Of a DNA stretch of 64,000 nucleotides, positions 44,216 to 53,126 are shown piece after piece. The translations under genes were made by a program, and so were the position numbers. Where the stretch lies: NCBI RefSeq assembly GCF_000300995.1, contig NZ_AMRJ01000003.1, forward strand, positions 62,001-126,000. The letters are read 5' to 3'. Each line of letters starts with the position of its first letter. Position 1 is the stretch's first letter. Source of the DNA: Alcanivorax hongdengensis A-11-3 (GTDB lineage Bacteria; Pseudomonadota; Gammaproteobacteria; Pseudomonadales; Alcanivoracaceae). The notes beneath the pieces were generated by a model. It did no database searches and had not been told where the DNA came from. It saw only the letters and a program-made list of their open reading frames with translations.

Positions 44216-46140
44216 AGGGTGAAGCCCTGGCCCAGGCCGGGGCTTTCCGCCCACAGCTGGCCGTCCATCTGCTCCATCATCACCCGGGCCATGGCCAGGG
44301 ACAGGCCGAAACCGTCTTCATGGTGGCGCGAGCCCATCACGAAGAAGGGCTCGAAAATCCGCTCCAGCTGCTCCGGACTGGCGCCGCGGCCATGATCATG
44401 GATACCGATGTCCGCATGGGCGGCATTGACGTCCACCTGGCTGGTCACTTCCACCTCGCCCTTGTCGGCGCTGAAGCGCAGGGCGTTATCCAATGCGATG
44501 GACAGCACTTCGCGCAGCTCCGGCTCGTTGGCGCGCACCTGCAGATTGGGCGACACCCGATTGCGCAGGGTCAGGTTGCGTGACTCGATGGTAGCCGCCT
44601 GTTCGCGCAACAGTGCATCCACAATCCACATGGGCTGACAACTGCTGACCAGCGGCGCCTGCTCCCGGTCAGACAGATCAAAGTAGCGCAAAGAGGTGCT
44701 GACGATGCCGATCAGCCGGCGCTGACCCTTGCGCACCATGGCCCACACATCCACATCCTTGCTGTCGCCGTCACTGCCCAGGGAATCCGCCGCGCCGATC
44801 CAGTTGATCGGCGTGTTGAGCTCGTGGCTGATGTACTGCAGGAAGGTGGACTTGTCCCGGTTCATCTGTTCGATGTCCGCCAGATGCATTTCCAGGTTGT
44901 GCTGGGCATCCTGCGCCAGTTGCTTGCGCTCATGCTCAAGAAAACGGATGCGATCCCCCAATGCCAGAGACAGCATTACCACCACCCACAGGGCGCCGAT
45001 ATGGGGCAGATAGGGCGTAATGGTGGTAAACGGCAGGGTACCGAGGTTGCCCAGTGCAAAGATGAAGATCAGTAACAGAAACACCGACCAGGCCAGCACA
45101 TACAGGCGCGCCACCCGAAACCCCTGGCGCCACACCGTCCAGCCCAGCCAGCTGAACAACACCACGGTAAACAGGGTCATCAGGGTGGACAGGTGATAGG
45201 ACCAGGGTGGCGGCAGGAACCAGGACAGCACGAAACTGCCACCAAGCAGCATCAGGAAGTGCTTGAGCAGACGATCATAGCGCGGAAAGCGTTCCGCCAG
45301 CTGCAGAAAGCGCCGCGAATACATGGCCAGGGACGACGAGCAGACATAGGTGCCCAGCCAGAAATATTCATTGATCTTGGGCGTATCAGGCCACAGATAC
45401 TGCAGGCCGAAACCGTTGACGTTGAGATTGAAGTAGATGATGCCGGTGAGAAAACCGACAAAGTAGAGATACACCCGGTCTCGCAGCGACACGAAAAGCA
45501 GGGCGTTGTAGATCAGCATGATGATCAGTGAGCCATAGAACAGCCCCAGCAGCATCTGCTCCACGTAGGTGTACTCCACCAACCCCTTGGCGTCATACAG
45601 CATGGGCATCAGATTGAGTGCGCCCTTGCCCTGCACCTTGAGAAAATACGCTTGTGGACCTTTCAATTTGGTATTGAGGTCGAATACGAAGGCGCGATGA
45701 TTCATGGGGCGCTGACCGAAGGGGCGGGTATCGCCGACCTTGTAGGTCAGAAAGCCGCCCTTGCCGTCCGGGGCGTAGAGCGTCAACTTGTCCAGAATCG
45801 GGTAACGTTCCACCAGAAACCAGCTGTCTCCGGCCACCTGCCGGGCATCCAGGGAAAAGCGCAACCAGATGGTGCTGTCGGTGAAACCGAAATTGAGCTC
45901 GTCACTGTCGCTGGCATTGAACCGGCTGGCGAACTGGTTGCGGACCTGATCCAGCGTCCACTTGCTTTCCGGGTCCACCAGCACATCCATGTGCTCACCG
46001 ATACGAATGGCGTCATCACCGCTTTTCAGCAGCACCGGCATGGCCCACAACGGTGACACAGCCAGCAGCAAGACAACCATTAACAATTGACGGAACTTTA
46101 ACAAACCAGACTCCCCCAAAGGGTATGCTGTTACGTACAT
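44191..46140 (-). CDS. 7TMR-DISM sensor histidine kinase
   Basis: A membrane histidine kinase of about 650 residues. After a signal peptide comes a 7TMR-DISM extracellular domain (about 25-165), seven membrane segments (about 180-385), a short coiled coil, the phospho-acceptor helix TFLQYISHELNTPINWIG (His in SHELNTP) and an ATPase domain with the N box SIALDNALRF, HDHGRGAS and EDGFGLSLAMARVM. The start is uncertain: ATG 46140 is used here, but TTG 46104 has a better ribosome-binding site (GGGGGAG) and signal peptide. No response regulator is adjacent. Confidence 0.88.
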   Translation of the reverse strand: MYVTAYPLGESGLLKFRQLLMVVLLLAVSPLWAMPVLLKSGDDAIRIGEHMDVLVDPESKWTLDQVRNQFASRFNASDSDELNFGFTDSTIWLRFSLDARQVAGDSWFLVERYPILDKLTLYAPDGKGGFLTYKVGDTRPFGQRPMNHRAFVFDLNTKLKGPQAYFLKVQGKGALNLMPMLYDAKGLVEYTYVEQMLLGLFYGSLIIMLIYNALLFVSLRDRVYLYFVGFLTGIIYFNLNVNGFGLQYLWPDTPKINEYFWLGTYVCSSSLAMYSRRFLQLAERFPRYDRLLKHFLMLLGGSFVLSWFLPPPWSYHLSTLMTLFTVVLFSWLGWTVWRQGFRVARLYVLAWSVFLLLIFIFALGNLGTLPFTTITPYLPHIGALWVVVMLSLALGDRIRFLEHERKQLAQDAQHNLEMHLADIEQMNRDKSTFLQYISHELNTPINWIGAADSLGSDGDSKDVDVWAMVRKGQRRLIGIVSTSLRYFDLSDREQAPLVSSCQPMWIVDALLREQAATIESRNLTLRNRVSPNLQVRANEPELREVLSIALDNALRFSADKGEVEVTSQVDVNAAHADIGIHDHGRGASPEQLERIFEPFFVMGSRHHEDGFGLSLAMARVMMEQMDGQLWAESPGLGQGFTLYIRLPLA

Positions 46141-46194
46141 CTTTCCCCGGCTGCTATAATCCCGGTCCATCGGCCAACGCGCAAGGAGAGCCAC

Positions 46195-48402
46195 ATGGGA
46201 CGCCTGATAAAAATTGTTTTGATCACGCTGGCTGCCATCATCCTGCTATTAATTGCAGCGATTTTTGTGATCACCCAGGTGATCGATCCCAACGAATTCA
46301 AGCCGGAAATTGAAAAGCAGGCCAGAGAGCAGGCCAACCTGACGCTGGATATTCAGGGCGACCTGGCCTGGCAGTTCTGGCCCTCGCTGGGCGTCAGCCT
46401 GGGCAAGACAGAAGCCCGCATCGGTGATGACAAGGACCTGTTTGCCGCCCTCGATCATGCCAGCGTCAGTGTGGCGGTATGGCCGCTGCTGTTTGGCCAG
46501 GTACAGATGGACGGCGTTACCCTCGCCGGCCTGCAGGTCAACCTGGAAGAAGACGCCAACGGCGGCAACTGGGAGAACATCGGCAGCCAGAGCGGCGCCG
46601 AAAGCACGCCGGAGGAAAGCGCCGATACCGCCAGCAGCGACAGCGGCAGCCTGGACATCCCGCTGACCATTCCCAGCGTGGAAGTCACCGACGGCAAGGT
46701 GCGCTACCGCAACAGCACCGACGGCACCGATATCGTGGTGGAGCACTTCAACCTGGGCGCCCAGGACGTAAACCTGGACAAGCCTTTCCCGCTGCAGATG
46801 TCCCTGCGCTACCAGGATCAGAGCGACATGCGCGTTGACCTGAACCTGGACACCGTACTGGCCGCAGACCTGGATCAGAACCACTTCACTCTCAACCCGA
46901 TGACGCTGGATGCCAGCATTGCCGGCGCCACCACCAACCCGGTGGACGTGCACCTGGAGCAGAATCTGGACGTCAATCTGGACAAGGACCGGGTGGACAT
47001 CCGCGACCTGCTGATCAAGGCCGCCGGCACCGAAACCCGGGGCAAACTGGCCATCACCGGCCTGAGCGACCAGATGCAGTTCGCCGGCGAGCTGCATACC
47101 GCGCCCTTTGACGCCAACAAGGCCCTCAAGGCCATTGGCGAAGCCCCCATCGAAACCACCGATTCCGCCGCCCTGAGCAAAGTCGCCATGGATGCCACCC
47201 TGGGCGGACCAGCGGGCAGCCTGATGGTCAACCCGCTGAAAGTGACGCTGGACAGCAGCACCCTGAGCGGCAAGGCCGGGCTGGCCAGCCTGGACAGCGG
47301 CAAGATTGTCTTTGACCTGAATCTGGACCAGATCACCCTGGATGGTTACATGCCCCCCGACAGTGGCGACAAGCCGACCACGGCCGCCGCCGGTGGCGGC
47401 AAGACCGGTGGCACCGCCAGCCTGTCCAGCGACCCGCTGATTCCGGTGGACAGCCTGCGGCCGCTGTTACTGGACGGCAAACTGGCCATCGGCAAGGTCA
47501 ACTATGACACCCTGTCGGCCAGCGACCTGAAATTCGCCGTCACCGCCAAGGACGGCGTACTGCGCCTGACCCGGGCCACCGGTAATACCCTGGACGGCAG
47601 CTTCGACGCCACCGCCAGCCTGGACGTGTCCGGCAAGACCCCGAAAATGCAGGCCCACAAGAGTGTCAGCAAGATCCAGATCCAGCCGCTGGCCCAGTGG
47701 GCCCTGGATGACGATCTGGCCAAGGGCATCTTCAGCCTGAACGCGGATGTCAGCGCCAGCGGCAACAGCGAAAAGGCGCTGGTGGACTCGGCCAAGGGCA
47801 ATATCAGCCTGGAGCTGAGCGATGGCACCGTACGCGGGCTCAATCTCTATAACACCCTGGTCGGCGGCATCAACGACATGCTTGGCAAGTTCCAGGGCCT
47901 CAGCGCCCTGATCCCCGGCCAGGAGTCCGGCAAACTGCCCAACGCCCTGTCCAAGGACACCAAGATCGTCGACCTGACCAGCAAGGCCCACCTGGAAAAA
48001 CAGGTGGCCTACCTGGACAGCCTGGATGCGGTGCTGGACAAGGGCAAACTCAGCGGCAATGGCTGGCTGAACATACTCAATCAGGATTTCGACCTGAAAG
48101 TGGGCATGCAGTCACCGGAGCTGGGCAAGTCCAAATACCTGCAGGGCACCACCTGGCCGCTGCGTTGTGAGGGCAACCTGGCCGGTAGCCCGGCCAAATG
48201 GTGTGGCCCGGACAAGAGCGGTTTCGAGGACATCGCCAAGCAGGCCGCCGCCAAGGCTACCCAGGACAAGATCAAGGACAAACTGGGCATTGATGCCGAA
48301 GGCGACAGCACCGAAGAAGTGCTGAAAAACGCCGCCCAGAAAAAGGCCAAGGATGAAGTGAACAAGCAGCTTCAGGACGGCCTGAAAAAACTGTTCAACT
48401 GA
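46195..48402 (+). CDS. AsmA family protein
   Basis: A 735-residue AsmA-family envelope protein. One N-terminal membrane anchor (about 4-28, IVLITLAAIILLLIAAIFVI) precedes a long periplasmic beta-groove region; LDIQGDLAWQFWPSLGVSLG and the C-terminal half (GLNLYNTLVGGINDMLG) are typical. Family members are thought to carry phospholipids between the membranes. The tail after about 690 is Lys/Gln-rich. A strong hairpin follows the stop. Confidence 0.92.
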   Translation: MGRLIKIVLITLAAIILLLIAAIFVITQVIDPNEFKPEIEKQAREQANLTLDIQGDLAWQFWPSLGVSLGKTEARIGDDKDLFAALDHASVSVAVWPLLFGQVQMDGVTLAGLQVNLEEDANGGNWENIGSQSGAESTPEESADTASSDSGSLDIPLTIPSVEVTDGKVRYRNSTDGTDIVVEHFNLGAQDVNLDKPFPLQMSLRYQDQSDMRVDLNLDTVLAADLDQNHFTLNPMTLDASIAGATTNPVDVHLEQNLDVNLDKDRVDIRDLLIKAAGTETRGKLAITGLSDQMQFAGELHTAPFDANKALKAIGEAPIETTDSAALSKVAMDATLGGPAGSLMVNPLKVTLDSSTLSGKAGLASLDSGKIVFDLNLDQITLDGYMPPDSGDKPTTAAAGGGKTGGTASLSSDPLIPVDSLRPLLLDGKLAIGKVNYDTLSASDLKFAVTAKDGVLRLTRATGNTLDGSFDATASLDVSGKTPKMQAHKSVSKIQIQPLAQWALDDDLAKGIFSLNADVSASGNSEKALVDSAKGNISLELSDGTVRGLNLYNTLVGGINDMLGKFQGLSALIPGQESGKLPNALSKDTKIVDLTSKAHLEKQVAYLDSLDAVLDKGKLSGNGWLNILNQDFDLKVGMQSPELGKSKYLQGTTWPLRCEGNLAGSPAKWCGPDKSGFEDIAKQAAAKATQDKIKDKLGIDAEGDSTEEVLKNAAQKKAKDEVNKQLQDGLKKLFN

Positions 48403-48408
48403 TCCACC

Positions 48409-48434
48409 GGGCGGGGTCGACATCGACCCCGCCC
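48409..48434 (+). terminator. Strong hairpin after the AsmA gene
   Basis: GGGCGGGGTCGA (48409-48420) and TCGACCCCGCCC (48423-48434) form a perfect 12-bp stem. No T-run follows, so it may be a 3'-end stabiliser rather than an intrinsic terminator. Confidence 0.5.
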
Positions 48435-48474
48435 TGGCTTGCCCCGCCTGCGCTTTCCGGGTACAACAGCCGGC

Positions 48475-49551
48475 ATGCCCACATCACCGCTCTCCCCGGA
48501 TACCTTCAGCCAGCGCATCCTCGACTGGTATGACCAGCATGGTCGCCAGTCTCTGCCCTGGCAGCACCCGCGCACCCCCTACCGGGTGTGGATCTCCGAA
48601 ATCATGTTGCAGCAGACCCAGGTCAGCACCGTGATTCCCTATTTCGAGCGCTTCATGGCGCGCTTCCCCGACGCGCATAGCCTGGCCCGCGCCGAGCAGG
48701 ATGAGGTGCTGCACCTGTGGACCGGTCTGGGCTATTACGCCCGCGCCCGCAACCTGCACAAATGCGCCCGGCAGCTGGCCGAGCAGCATGACGGCGAGTT
48801 TCCCCACACCGTGGAAGAGGTCGCCGCCCTGCCCGGCATCGGCCGCTCCACCGCCGGCGCCATCCTCGCCCAGAGCCGTGGCGTGCGCGCGCCAATACTG
48901 GACGGCAACGTCAAACGGGTCCTGGCGCGCCTGCACGCCGTGCCCGGCTGGCCGGGCAAGAAGCCGGTGGAAAACCGTCTGTGGGAACTGGCCGAGCACT
49001 ACACGCCCCGTACGCGGCTGGCGGACTATACCCAGGCCATGATGGACCTGGGCGCCACCCTCTGCAGCCGCGGCAAACCCAACTGTCAGGCCTGTCCGGT
49101 CAACAGTGCCTGCCAGGCCCGTGAACAGGGCAACCCACAGGATTACCCGGGCAAGAAACCGAAAAAGGTGCTGCCGGTGCGCACCACTGTCATGCTGATT
49201 CTGCGTGACGAAACTGGCCGCGTCTGGCTCGAGCCACGCCCCTCTTCCGGCCTGTGGGGCGGCCTGTGGTGCTTCCCGCAGATCGATGACCACCAGCAGT
49301 TGGAGGCGACACTGACAGAGCGGGCCCTGCGTCCACAGGGGCAGGCACAACCCCGCGACGGCTTCCGCCATACCTTCAGTCACTTCCATCTGGATATCAC
49401 GCCCCTTGAAGTGACAGTCCGCCTGGCCGGGGTCGCCGACAATGAGGGCCGCTGGGTGGAACCGGCCGCCCCCGGCGAACTGGGCCTGGCCGCCCCGGTC
49501 AAGAAGCTACTTGCCACCCTCGACGCGCCCCGCCAGACGAGCATGTTATAG
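48475..49551 (+). CDS. mutY: Adenine DNA glycosylase MutY
   Basis: MutY removes adenine mispaired with 8-oxoguanine. The 358-residue protein has the catalytic Glu42 ([10 protein letters not shown]), the helix-hairpin-helix [13 protein letters not shown], Asp143 ([10 protein letters not shown]), the 4Fe-4S ligands Cys197, 204, 207 and 213 ([18 protein letters not shown]), and a C-terminal NUDIX-like domain for 8-oxoG recognition. ATG 48475 is preferred to 48439, since the extra 12 residues are not conserved. yggX follows, as in many gammaproteobacteria. Confidence 0.97.
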   Translation: MPTSPLSPDTFSQRILDWYDQHGRQSLPWQHPRTPYRVWISEIMLQQTQVSTVIPYFERFMARFPDAHSLARAEQDEVLHLWTGLGYYARARNLHKCARQLAEQHDGEFPHTVEEVAALPGIGRSTAGAILAQSRGVRAPILDGNVKRVLARLHAVPGWPGKKPVENRLWELAEHYTPRTRLADYTQAMMDLGATLCSRGKPNCQACPVNSACQAREQGNPQDYPGKKPKKVLPVRTTVMLILRDETGRVWLEPRPSSGLWGGLWCFPQIDDHQQLEATLTERALRPQGQAQPRDGFRHTFSHFHLDITPLEVTVRLAGVADNEGRWVEPAAPGELGLAAPVKKLLATLDAPRQTSML

Positions 49552-49594
49552 TGCCGGCCATCACCCCCACACTCGCAACAACGCAGGAGCGGTC

Positions 49595-49879
49595 ATGACC
49601 CATACGGTGTTCTGTCGCAAGTACCAGAAAGACATGGAAGGCCTGACGCGCCCGCCCTTCCCCGGCCCCAAAGGCCAGGACATCTATGACAATGTATCCC
49701 GACAGGCCTGGCAGGAATGGCTGCACCAACAGACCATGCTGATCAACGAAAAGCACCTGAACGTGATGGACCCGCAGGCCAAGGCCTTTCTGGACGAACA
49801 GCGCGATCGTTTTTTGAACAACGAAAACTACGAACAGGCGGAAGGCTATGTGCCACCTGCTCAGGATGCGAACAATTAG
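49595..49879 (+). CDS. yggX: YggX family Fe(II)-trafficking / oxidative-damage protein
   Basis: A 94-residue protein that protects FeS clusters from oxidative damage, possibly by moving Fe(II). It begins [20 protein letters not shown] and has [20 protein letters not shown] and [15 protein letters not shown], the family signature. It lies 43 bp after mutY; GCAGGAGC precedes the start. Both genes deal with oxidative damage. Confidence 0.96.
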   Translation: MTHTVFCRKYQKDMEGLTRPPFPGPKGQDIYDNVSRQAWQEWLHQQTMLINEKHLNVMDPQAKAFLDEQRDRFLNNENYEQAEGYVPPAQDANN

Positions 49880-49932
49880 CCCCGCATCGCTTGACGGGCC
49901 CTGCCCAAGCCGCTTTAATACGCGCCCTGATT

Positions 49933-50008
49933 GCCCGGATAGCTCAGTCGGTAGAGCAGGGGATTGAAAATCCCCGTGTCGGTGGTTCGATTCCGCCTCC
50001 GGGCACCA
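49933..50008 (+). tRNA. tRNA-Phe (GAA)
   Basis: A 76-nt cloverleaf: acceptor GCCCGGA pairs with TCCGGGC, followed by ACCA. The anticodon stem GGGGA/TCCCC encloses TTGAAAA with anticodon GAA at 49966-49968. The D-arm AGCTCAGTCGGTAGAGCA and T-arm GGTTCGATTCC are canonical, and CCA is encoded. Confidence 0.98.
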
Positions 50009-50011
50009 TAC

Positions 50012-50044
50012 AAAAAGCCTCGCTCACAAGAGCGGGGCTTTTTT
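50012..50044 (+). terminator. Intrinsic terminator of tRNA-Phe
   Basis: AAAAAGCCTCGCTC (50012-50025) pairs with GAGCGGGGCTTTTT (50030-50043), one T-G pair, and ends in a T-run. It begins 4 nt after the tRNA. Confidence 0.92.
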
Positions 50045-50062
50045 ATGGGCGCCGGGCGGCCA

Positions 50063-50135
50063 GATGAGACCCTCCGCCGGGTTCGACAAAATGCGCTGCA
50101 TTTTGCAACGAGCGCTCCAGCGCGAAGCCCCGGGG
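50063..50135 (+). repeat. Hairpin element behind tRNA-Phe
   Basis: GATGAGAC (50063) and GGGTTCGAC (50079-50087) are followed by the hairpin CAAAATGC/GCATTTTG (50087-50105), AGCGCT-cc-AGCGC near 50110-50123 and CCCCGGGG. The layout copies the element behind tmRNA at 12075-12236. Confidence 0.65.
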
Positions 50136-50148
50136 TCATAACAGCCAC

Positions 50149-50175
50149 AAAAAAGGGCGCCGCAGCGCCCTTTTT
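50149..50175. terminator. Terminator between the tRNA element and the monooxygenase
   Basis: AAAAAAGGGCGC (50149-50160) and GCGCCCTTTTT (50165-50175) enclose CGCA. It can end the minus-strand monooxygenase transcript 17 bp past its stop. Confidence 0.9.
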
Positions 50176-50191
50176 CGTATCCAACCCCCAA

Positions 50192-51715
50192 TCAGGCGGT
50201 AGCTTTCTCGCCCACCGTCACCCGGGCCGGCTGCCAGACATAATCCTTCTCGTTCAGGCGCCAGGTGCGCGCCATGAACTGAAAGGTGGCATGGGGCCAG
50301 AGGGCAGTATTACGGCCATCCGCCTGCTGATACCAGCTCATGCAGCCGCCGTTCTGCCACACGGTGTCCTTGAGCTCTTCCTGCAGCTTGTCGTTGTAGC
50401 GATCCATCACGTCCTGCTTCACGTCCAGCCAGGCATCGCCACGCTTGTCCAGCTTGCCGATGGCATCCAGGATGTAGCGCACCTGGCTCTCGATCATGAA
50501 GATGATGGAGTTGTGGCCCAGGCCGGTATTTGGACCCACCAGCTGGAACATGTTCGGATAGCCGCTGACCGTGGTGCCCAGATAGGCCTCGGAAGCGTCT
50601 TTCCAGTCGTCCTGCAGGCGATGGCCCGCCAGGCCGGTGATCTCGAAGTCCTTCATGTAGATGCGCGGATCGACGATAAAACCGGTACCCAGCACCAGGC
50701 AATCCACCGGCTCTTCACGGCCATCGCTGAACACGATGCTGTGCTCGCGGATTTCCTTCACGCCTTCGGTGACCAGCGATACATTGTCGCGGTTGAAGGT
50801 GGGGTAATAGTTGTTGGAAATCAGGATGCGCTTGCAGCCCAGGGTGTACTGCGGCACCAACTTGCGCGCGGTCTGCTTGTCCTTGACCTGACTGTGAATG
50901 AACGCCTTCAGGGCCGGCTCCGCCAGTTTCGCCAGACGCGGGTTGAAGATGGGCAGCACCCGGGCCTCGTTGCTCAGGTACAAACGCAGGCGGTGCAGCT
51001 TGCGCAGTGCCGGGAAACGACGGAACACCCACTTGCTGAGCCCGGAATAGGCGCGCTCATCGCGGGGGATGATCCACGGCGGGGTACGCTGCACCACGGT
51101 CAGGTGCCCGGCCTCCTTGGCTACATGGGGCACATACTGAATAGCGCTGGCGCCGGTGCCGATGGATACCACCTTCTTGCCGGCCATGTCGTAGTCATGG
51201 TCCCATTTGGCGGAATGGATCACCTTGCCCTTGAAGGCATCCAGGCCCTTGAAGTTGGGGATGGAGGGCACATGCAGCGGACCACTGGCCAGCACCCAGT
51301 GCTGACACTCCACCCGTGAGCCATCCTTGAGATTCAGAGTCCAGCGGGCGCTCTGCTCGTCAAAATGGGCGCCGGTCACCTCGGCATTGAAGCGGGTGAA
51401 GCGGCGAATATCGTGCTTGTCGGTGACCCGCTCGATGTAGTCATGGATCTCCTGCTGACCGCTGTAGCGGTGGCTCCAGTCCGGGTTACCCTCGAAGGAG
51501 AAGGAGTACATGTGGGATTGCACATCACAGGCGGCGCCGGGGTAGCTGTTGTGGTACCAGGTACCGCCCACGTCGTCTGCCTTTTCCAATAGCACAAAAT
51601 CATCAATACCGGCTTCACGCAGCTTGATAGTCATGCACAGACCGCCGAAACCGCCGCCCACGATGGCGACCTTCACACGACGGGTGTCTACGTTGATATG
51701 AGCCTGACTGGTCAT
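50192..51715 (-). CDS. Flavin-containing / Baeyer-Villiger-type monooxygenase (AlmA-like)
   Basis: A 507-residue FAD- and NADPH-dependent monooxygenase. The FAD Rossmann motif is IVGGGFGGL near 18-26, GGTWYHNSYPGAACDV follows, and the Baeyer-Villiger fingerprint FKGKVIHSAKWD (F161-D172) is complete. The second nucleotide motif SIGTGASAIQ binds NADPH. Such enzymes oxidise ketones; in Alcanivorax and Acinetobacter the related AlmA acts in long-chain alkane use. The divergent AraC regulator probably controls it. The ATG follows AGGAGGATAACA, a strong ribosome-binding site. Confidence 0.92.
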   Translation of the reverse strand: MTSQAHINVDTRRVKVAIVGGGFGGLCMTIKLREAGIDDFVLLEKADDVGGTWYHNSYPGAACDVQSHMYSFSFEGNPDWSHRYSGQQEIHDYIERVTDKHDIRRFTRFNAEVTGAHFDEQSARWTLNLKDGSRVECQHWVLASGPLHVPSIPNFKGLDAFKGKVIHSAKWDHDYDMAGKKVVSIGTGASAIQYVPHVAKEAGHLTVVQRTPPWIIPRDERAYSGLSKWVFRRFPALRKLHRLRLYLSNEARVLPIFNPRLAKLAEPALKAFIHSQVKDKQTARKLVPQYTLGCKRILISNNYYPTFNRDNVSLVTEGVKEIREHSIVFSDGREEPVDCLVLGTGFIVDPRIYMKDFEITGLAGHRLQDDWKDASEAYLGTTVSGYPNMFQLVGPNTGLGHNSIIFMIESQVRYILDAIGKLDKRGDAWLDVKQDVMDRYNDKLQEELKDTVWQNGGCMSWYQQADGRNTALWPHATFQFMARTWRLNEKDYVWQPARVTVGEKATA

Positions 51716-51728
51716 TGTTATCCTCCTG

Positions 51729-51885
51729 ATACAGGGTGCTGAAAAGCCTCCTTGAGACTTTTCAAGCCAGCTTCACGGCGCAGGTCCGTAAAGCTGGACA
51801 GGGAAAATGAAGCGCTCGGCGCGTTTCATTTTTCTGGCGTCCCGGTCGCGCCGCCAGAACAGGCTGCTTGCAACAACCTGTTGGG
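51729..51885. repeat. Intergenic palindrome-rich element upstream of the monooxygenase
   Basis: The stretch starts ATACAGGGTGCTGAAAA, holds AAAATGAA-TTTCATTTT and AACAGG-CCTGTT inverted repeats, and has a second ACAGGCTGCT at 51863. The lead sequence matches ATACAGGCTGCTGAAAA at 26390-26406 (one difference), which lies next to the leuA start. Confidence 0.45.
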
Positions 51886-51976
51886 ATGCCTATGCATCGT
51901 CAATGGCTGATACCTTAGTCTTGCCAGGGACCTGTGAATACGTGTTAACCTGACTGAAAAATTGATAATTCCGGCC

Positions 51977-52987
51977 ATGTCTGCACGCTCCATTCTTGCC
52001 CTGATCTACACCATTGACCTGCTCGAGACCGAGAAGGGCATCGACTGCCGCCCGGCGCTGGCCCGCCATGGACTGGACCGGGACAAGCTCGACCCCAACA
52101 GTGAAATCGGCCGCGACCGGGAGCTGCTGATTTTCACCGAGCTGCTGCCCCAGGTGGATGACCCGCTTCTTGGCTTCGAAATGGGCAGCCGTTTCGGTTT
52201 TGCCGGCTATGGACAGCTGGCCATGCTGCTGATGACCAGCGAAACCGCCTTCCAGGGCTTCCAGTTTGGTGTCAAATACCAGGCGCTCACCTATCTCTAT
52301 GGCGAGATTGCCCTGGTACCCGGGGAACAAACCACGGCCCTGGAGCTCTACCCGATTCCGCTCCCCCAGGAAGTCAGCCGCATCCTGATCGACCGGGACA
52401 TGGTTGGCACCTTCAAGCTGGTCAATGACATCCAGACCCAGCTCAACCTGGACCTGAAACCGGTGGAAGTGTGGATGCCCTACCCCAGACCACCCCATGC
52501 CGCCGTTTTCGAAGACTATTTCGGCTGCCCGGTGCGTTACGAGCAGCCCCATTGCAGGGCCGTCATCCGCAACCAGGATCTGGCCCTGCGCATGCCGGGC
52601 TACAACCGCATGGCCCAGGACATGTACCGGGAACAGTGTGACGCCATGCTGGCCCGGCGCGAGCAACCCACGGAGCACCTGGCCAGCCGCGTGGCCGCCT
52701 ACCTGACCCTGTTTGTGCGCACCTTTCCCACCGCCGAGCAAGTTGCCCAGGCCTTCGGCATTCCCGAACGCAGCTTCCGGCGGCAACTGGGCAAGGAAGA
52801 GCGCCCCTTCCAGGGCATTCTTGATCAGGTCAGGGAAGAAAAGGCAAAACGCTATCTGGCGGACTCCGAACGCAGTGTGGCGCAGATCGCCGAACTGCTC
52901 GGCTACAGTGAATCAGCCGCCTTTGTGCGGGCGTTTGAAAGGTGGACCGGGGTGACGCCGGCCAAACACCGGAAAGGCGATGGATAA
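51977..52987 (+). CDS. AraC family transcriptional regulator
   Basis: A 336-residue regulator with an N-terminal Arabinose_bd-like domain (about 15-200) and a C-terminal AraC double helix-turn-helix (about 245-330: SVAQIAELLGYSESAAFVRA, FERWTGVTPAKHRKG). This subtype often controls lipid or steroid catabolism. It is divergent from the monooxygenase and probably regulates it. The start at 51977 (MSARSILALIYTID) is preferred over the TTG at 51962. Its stop lies inside an AT-rich repeat. Confidence 0.93.
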   Translation: MSARSILALIYTIDLLETEKGIDCRPALARHGLDRDKLDPNSEIGRDRELLIFTELLPQVDDPLLGFEMGSRFGFAGYGQLAMLLMTSETAFQGFQFGVKYQALTYLYGEIALVPGEQTTALELYPIPLPQEVSRILIDRDMVGTFKLVNDIQTQLNLDLKPVEVWMPYPRPPHAAVFEDYFGCPVRYEQPHCRAVIRNQDLALRMPGYNRMAQDMYREQCDAMLARREQPTEHLASRVAAYLTLFVRTFPTAEQVAQAFGIPERSFRRQLGKEERPFQGILDQVREEKAKRYLADSERSVAQIAELLGYSESAAFVRAFERWTGVTPAKHRKGDG

Positions 52988-53126
52988 TTGATAACGGCGC
53001 GGATCACTACTGTGCCAACCGAAACGAAAGAGGCCGCGTCCAGATTTTGATCGCGGCCTCTTCGGGTCTGGAAAGCTGCAAGCCCTGGCTCGCGAGCTAT
53101 CAATTATCCATTCTCAATTATCAATT
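52980..53126. repeat. Inverted AT-rich repeats flanking a hairpin, with 28-bp repeat copy 2
   Basis: ATGGATAATTGATA at 52980-52993 recurs inverted at 53096-53109. Inside, AAGAGGCCGCG (53028-53038) pairs with CGCGGCCTCTT (53052-53062). The right end (53099-53126) is an exact inverse copy of the repeat at 3826-3853. Stops of the AraC gene and hldE lie in the outer parts. The internal hairpin may terminate both converging genes. Confidence 0.75.

Noticed and set aside
49915..50184. Minus-strand open frame across tRNA-Phe
   Set aside because: It is the complement of the tRNA and its terminator, another common false gene.
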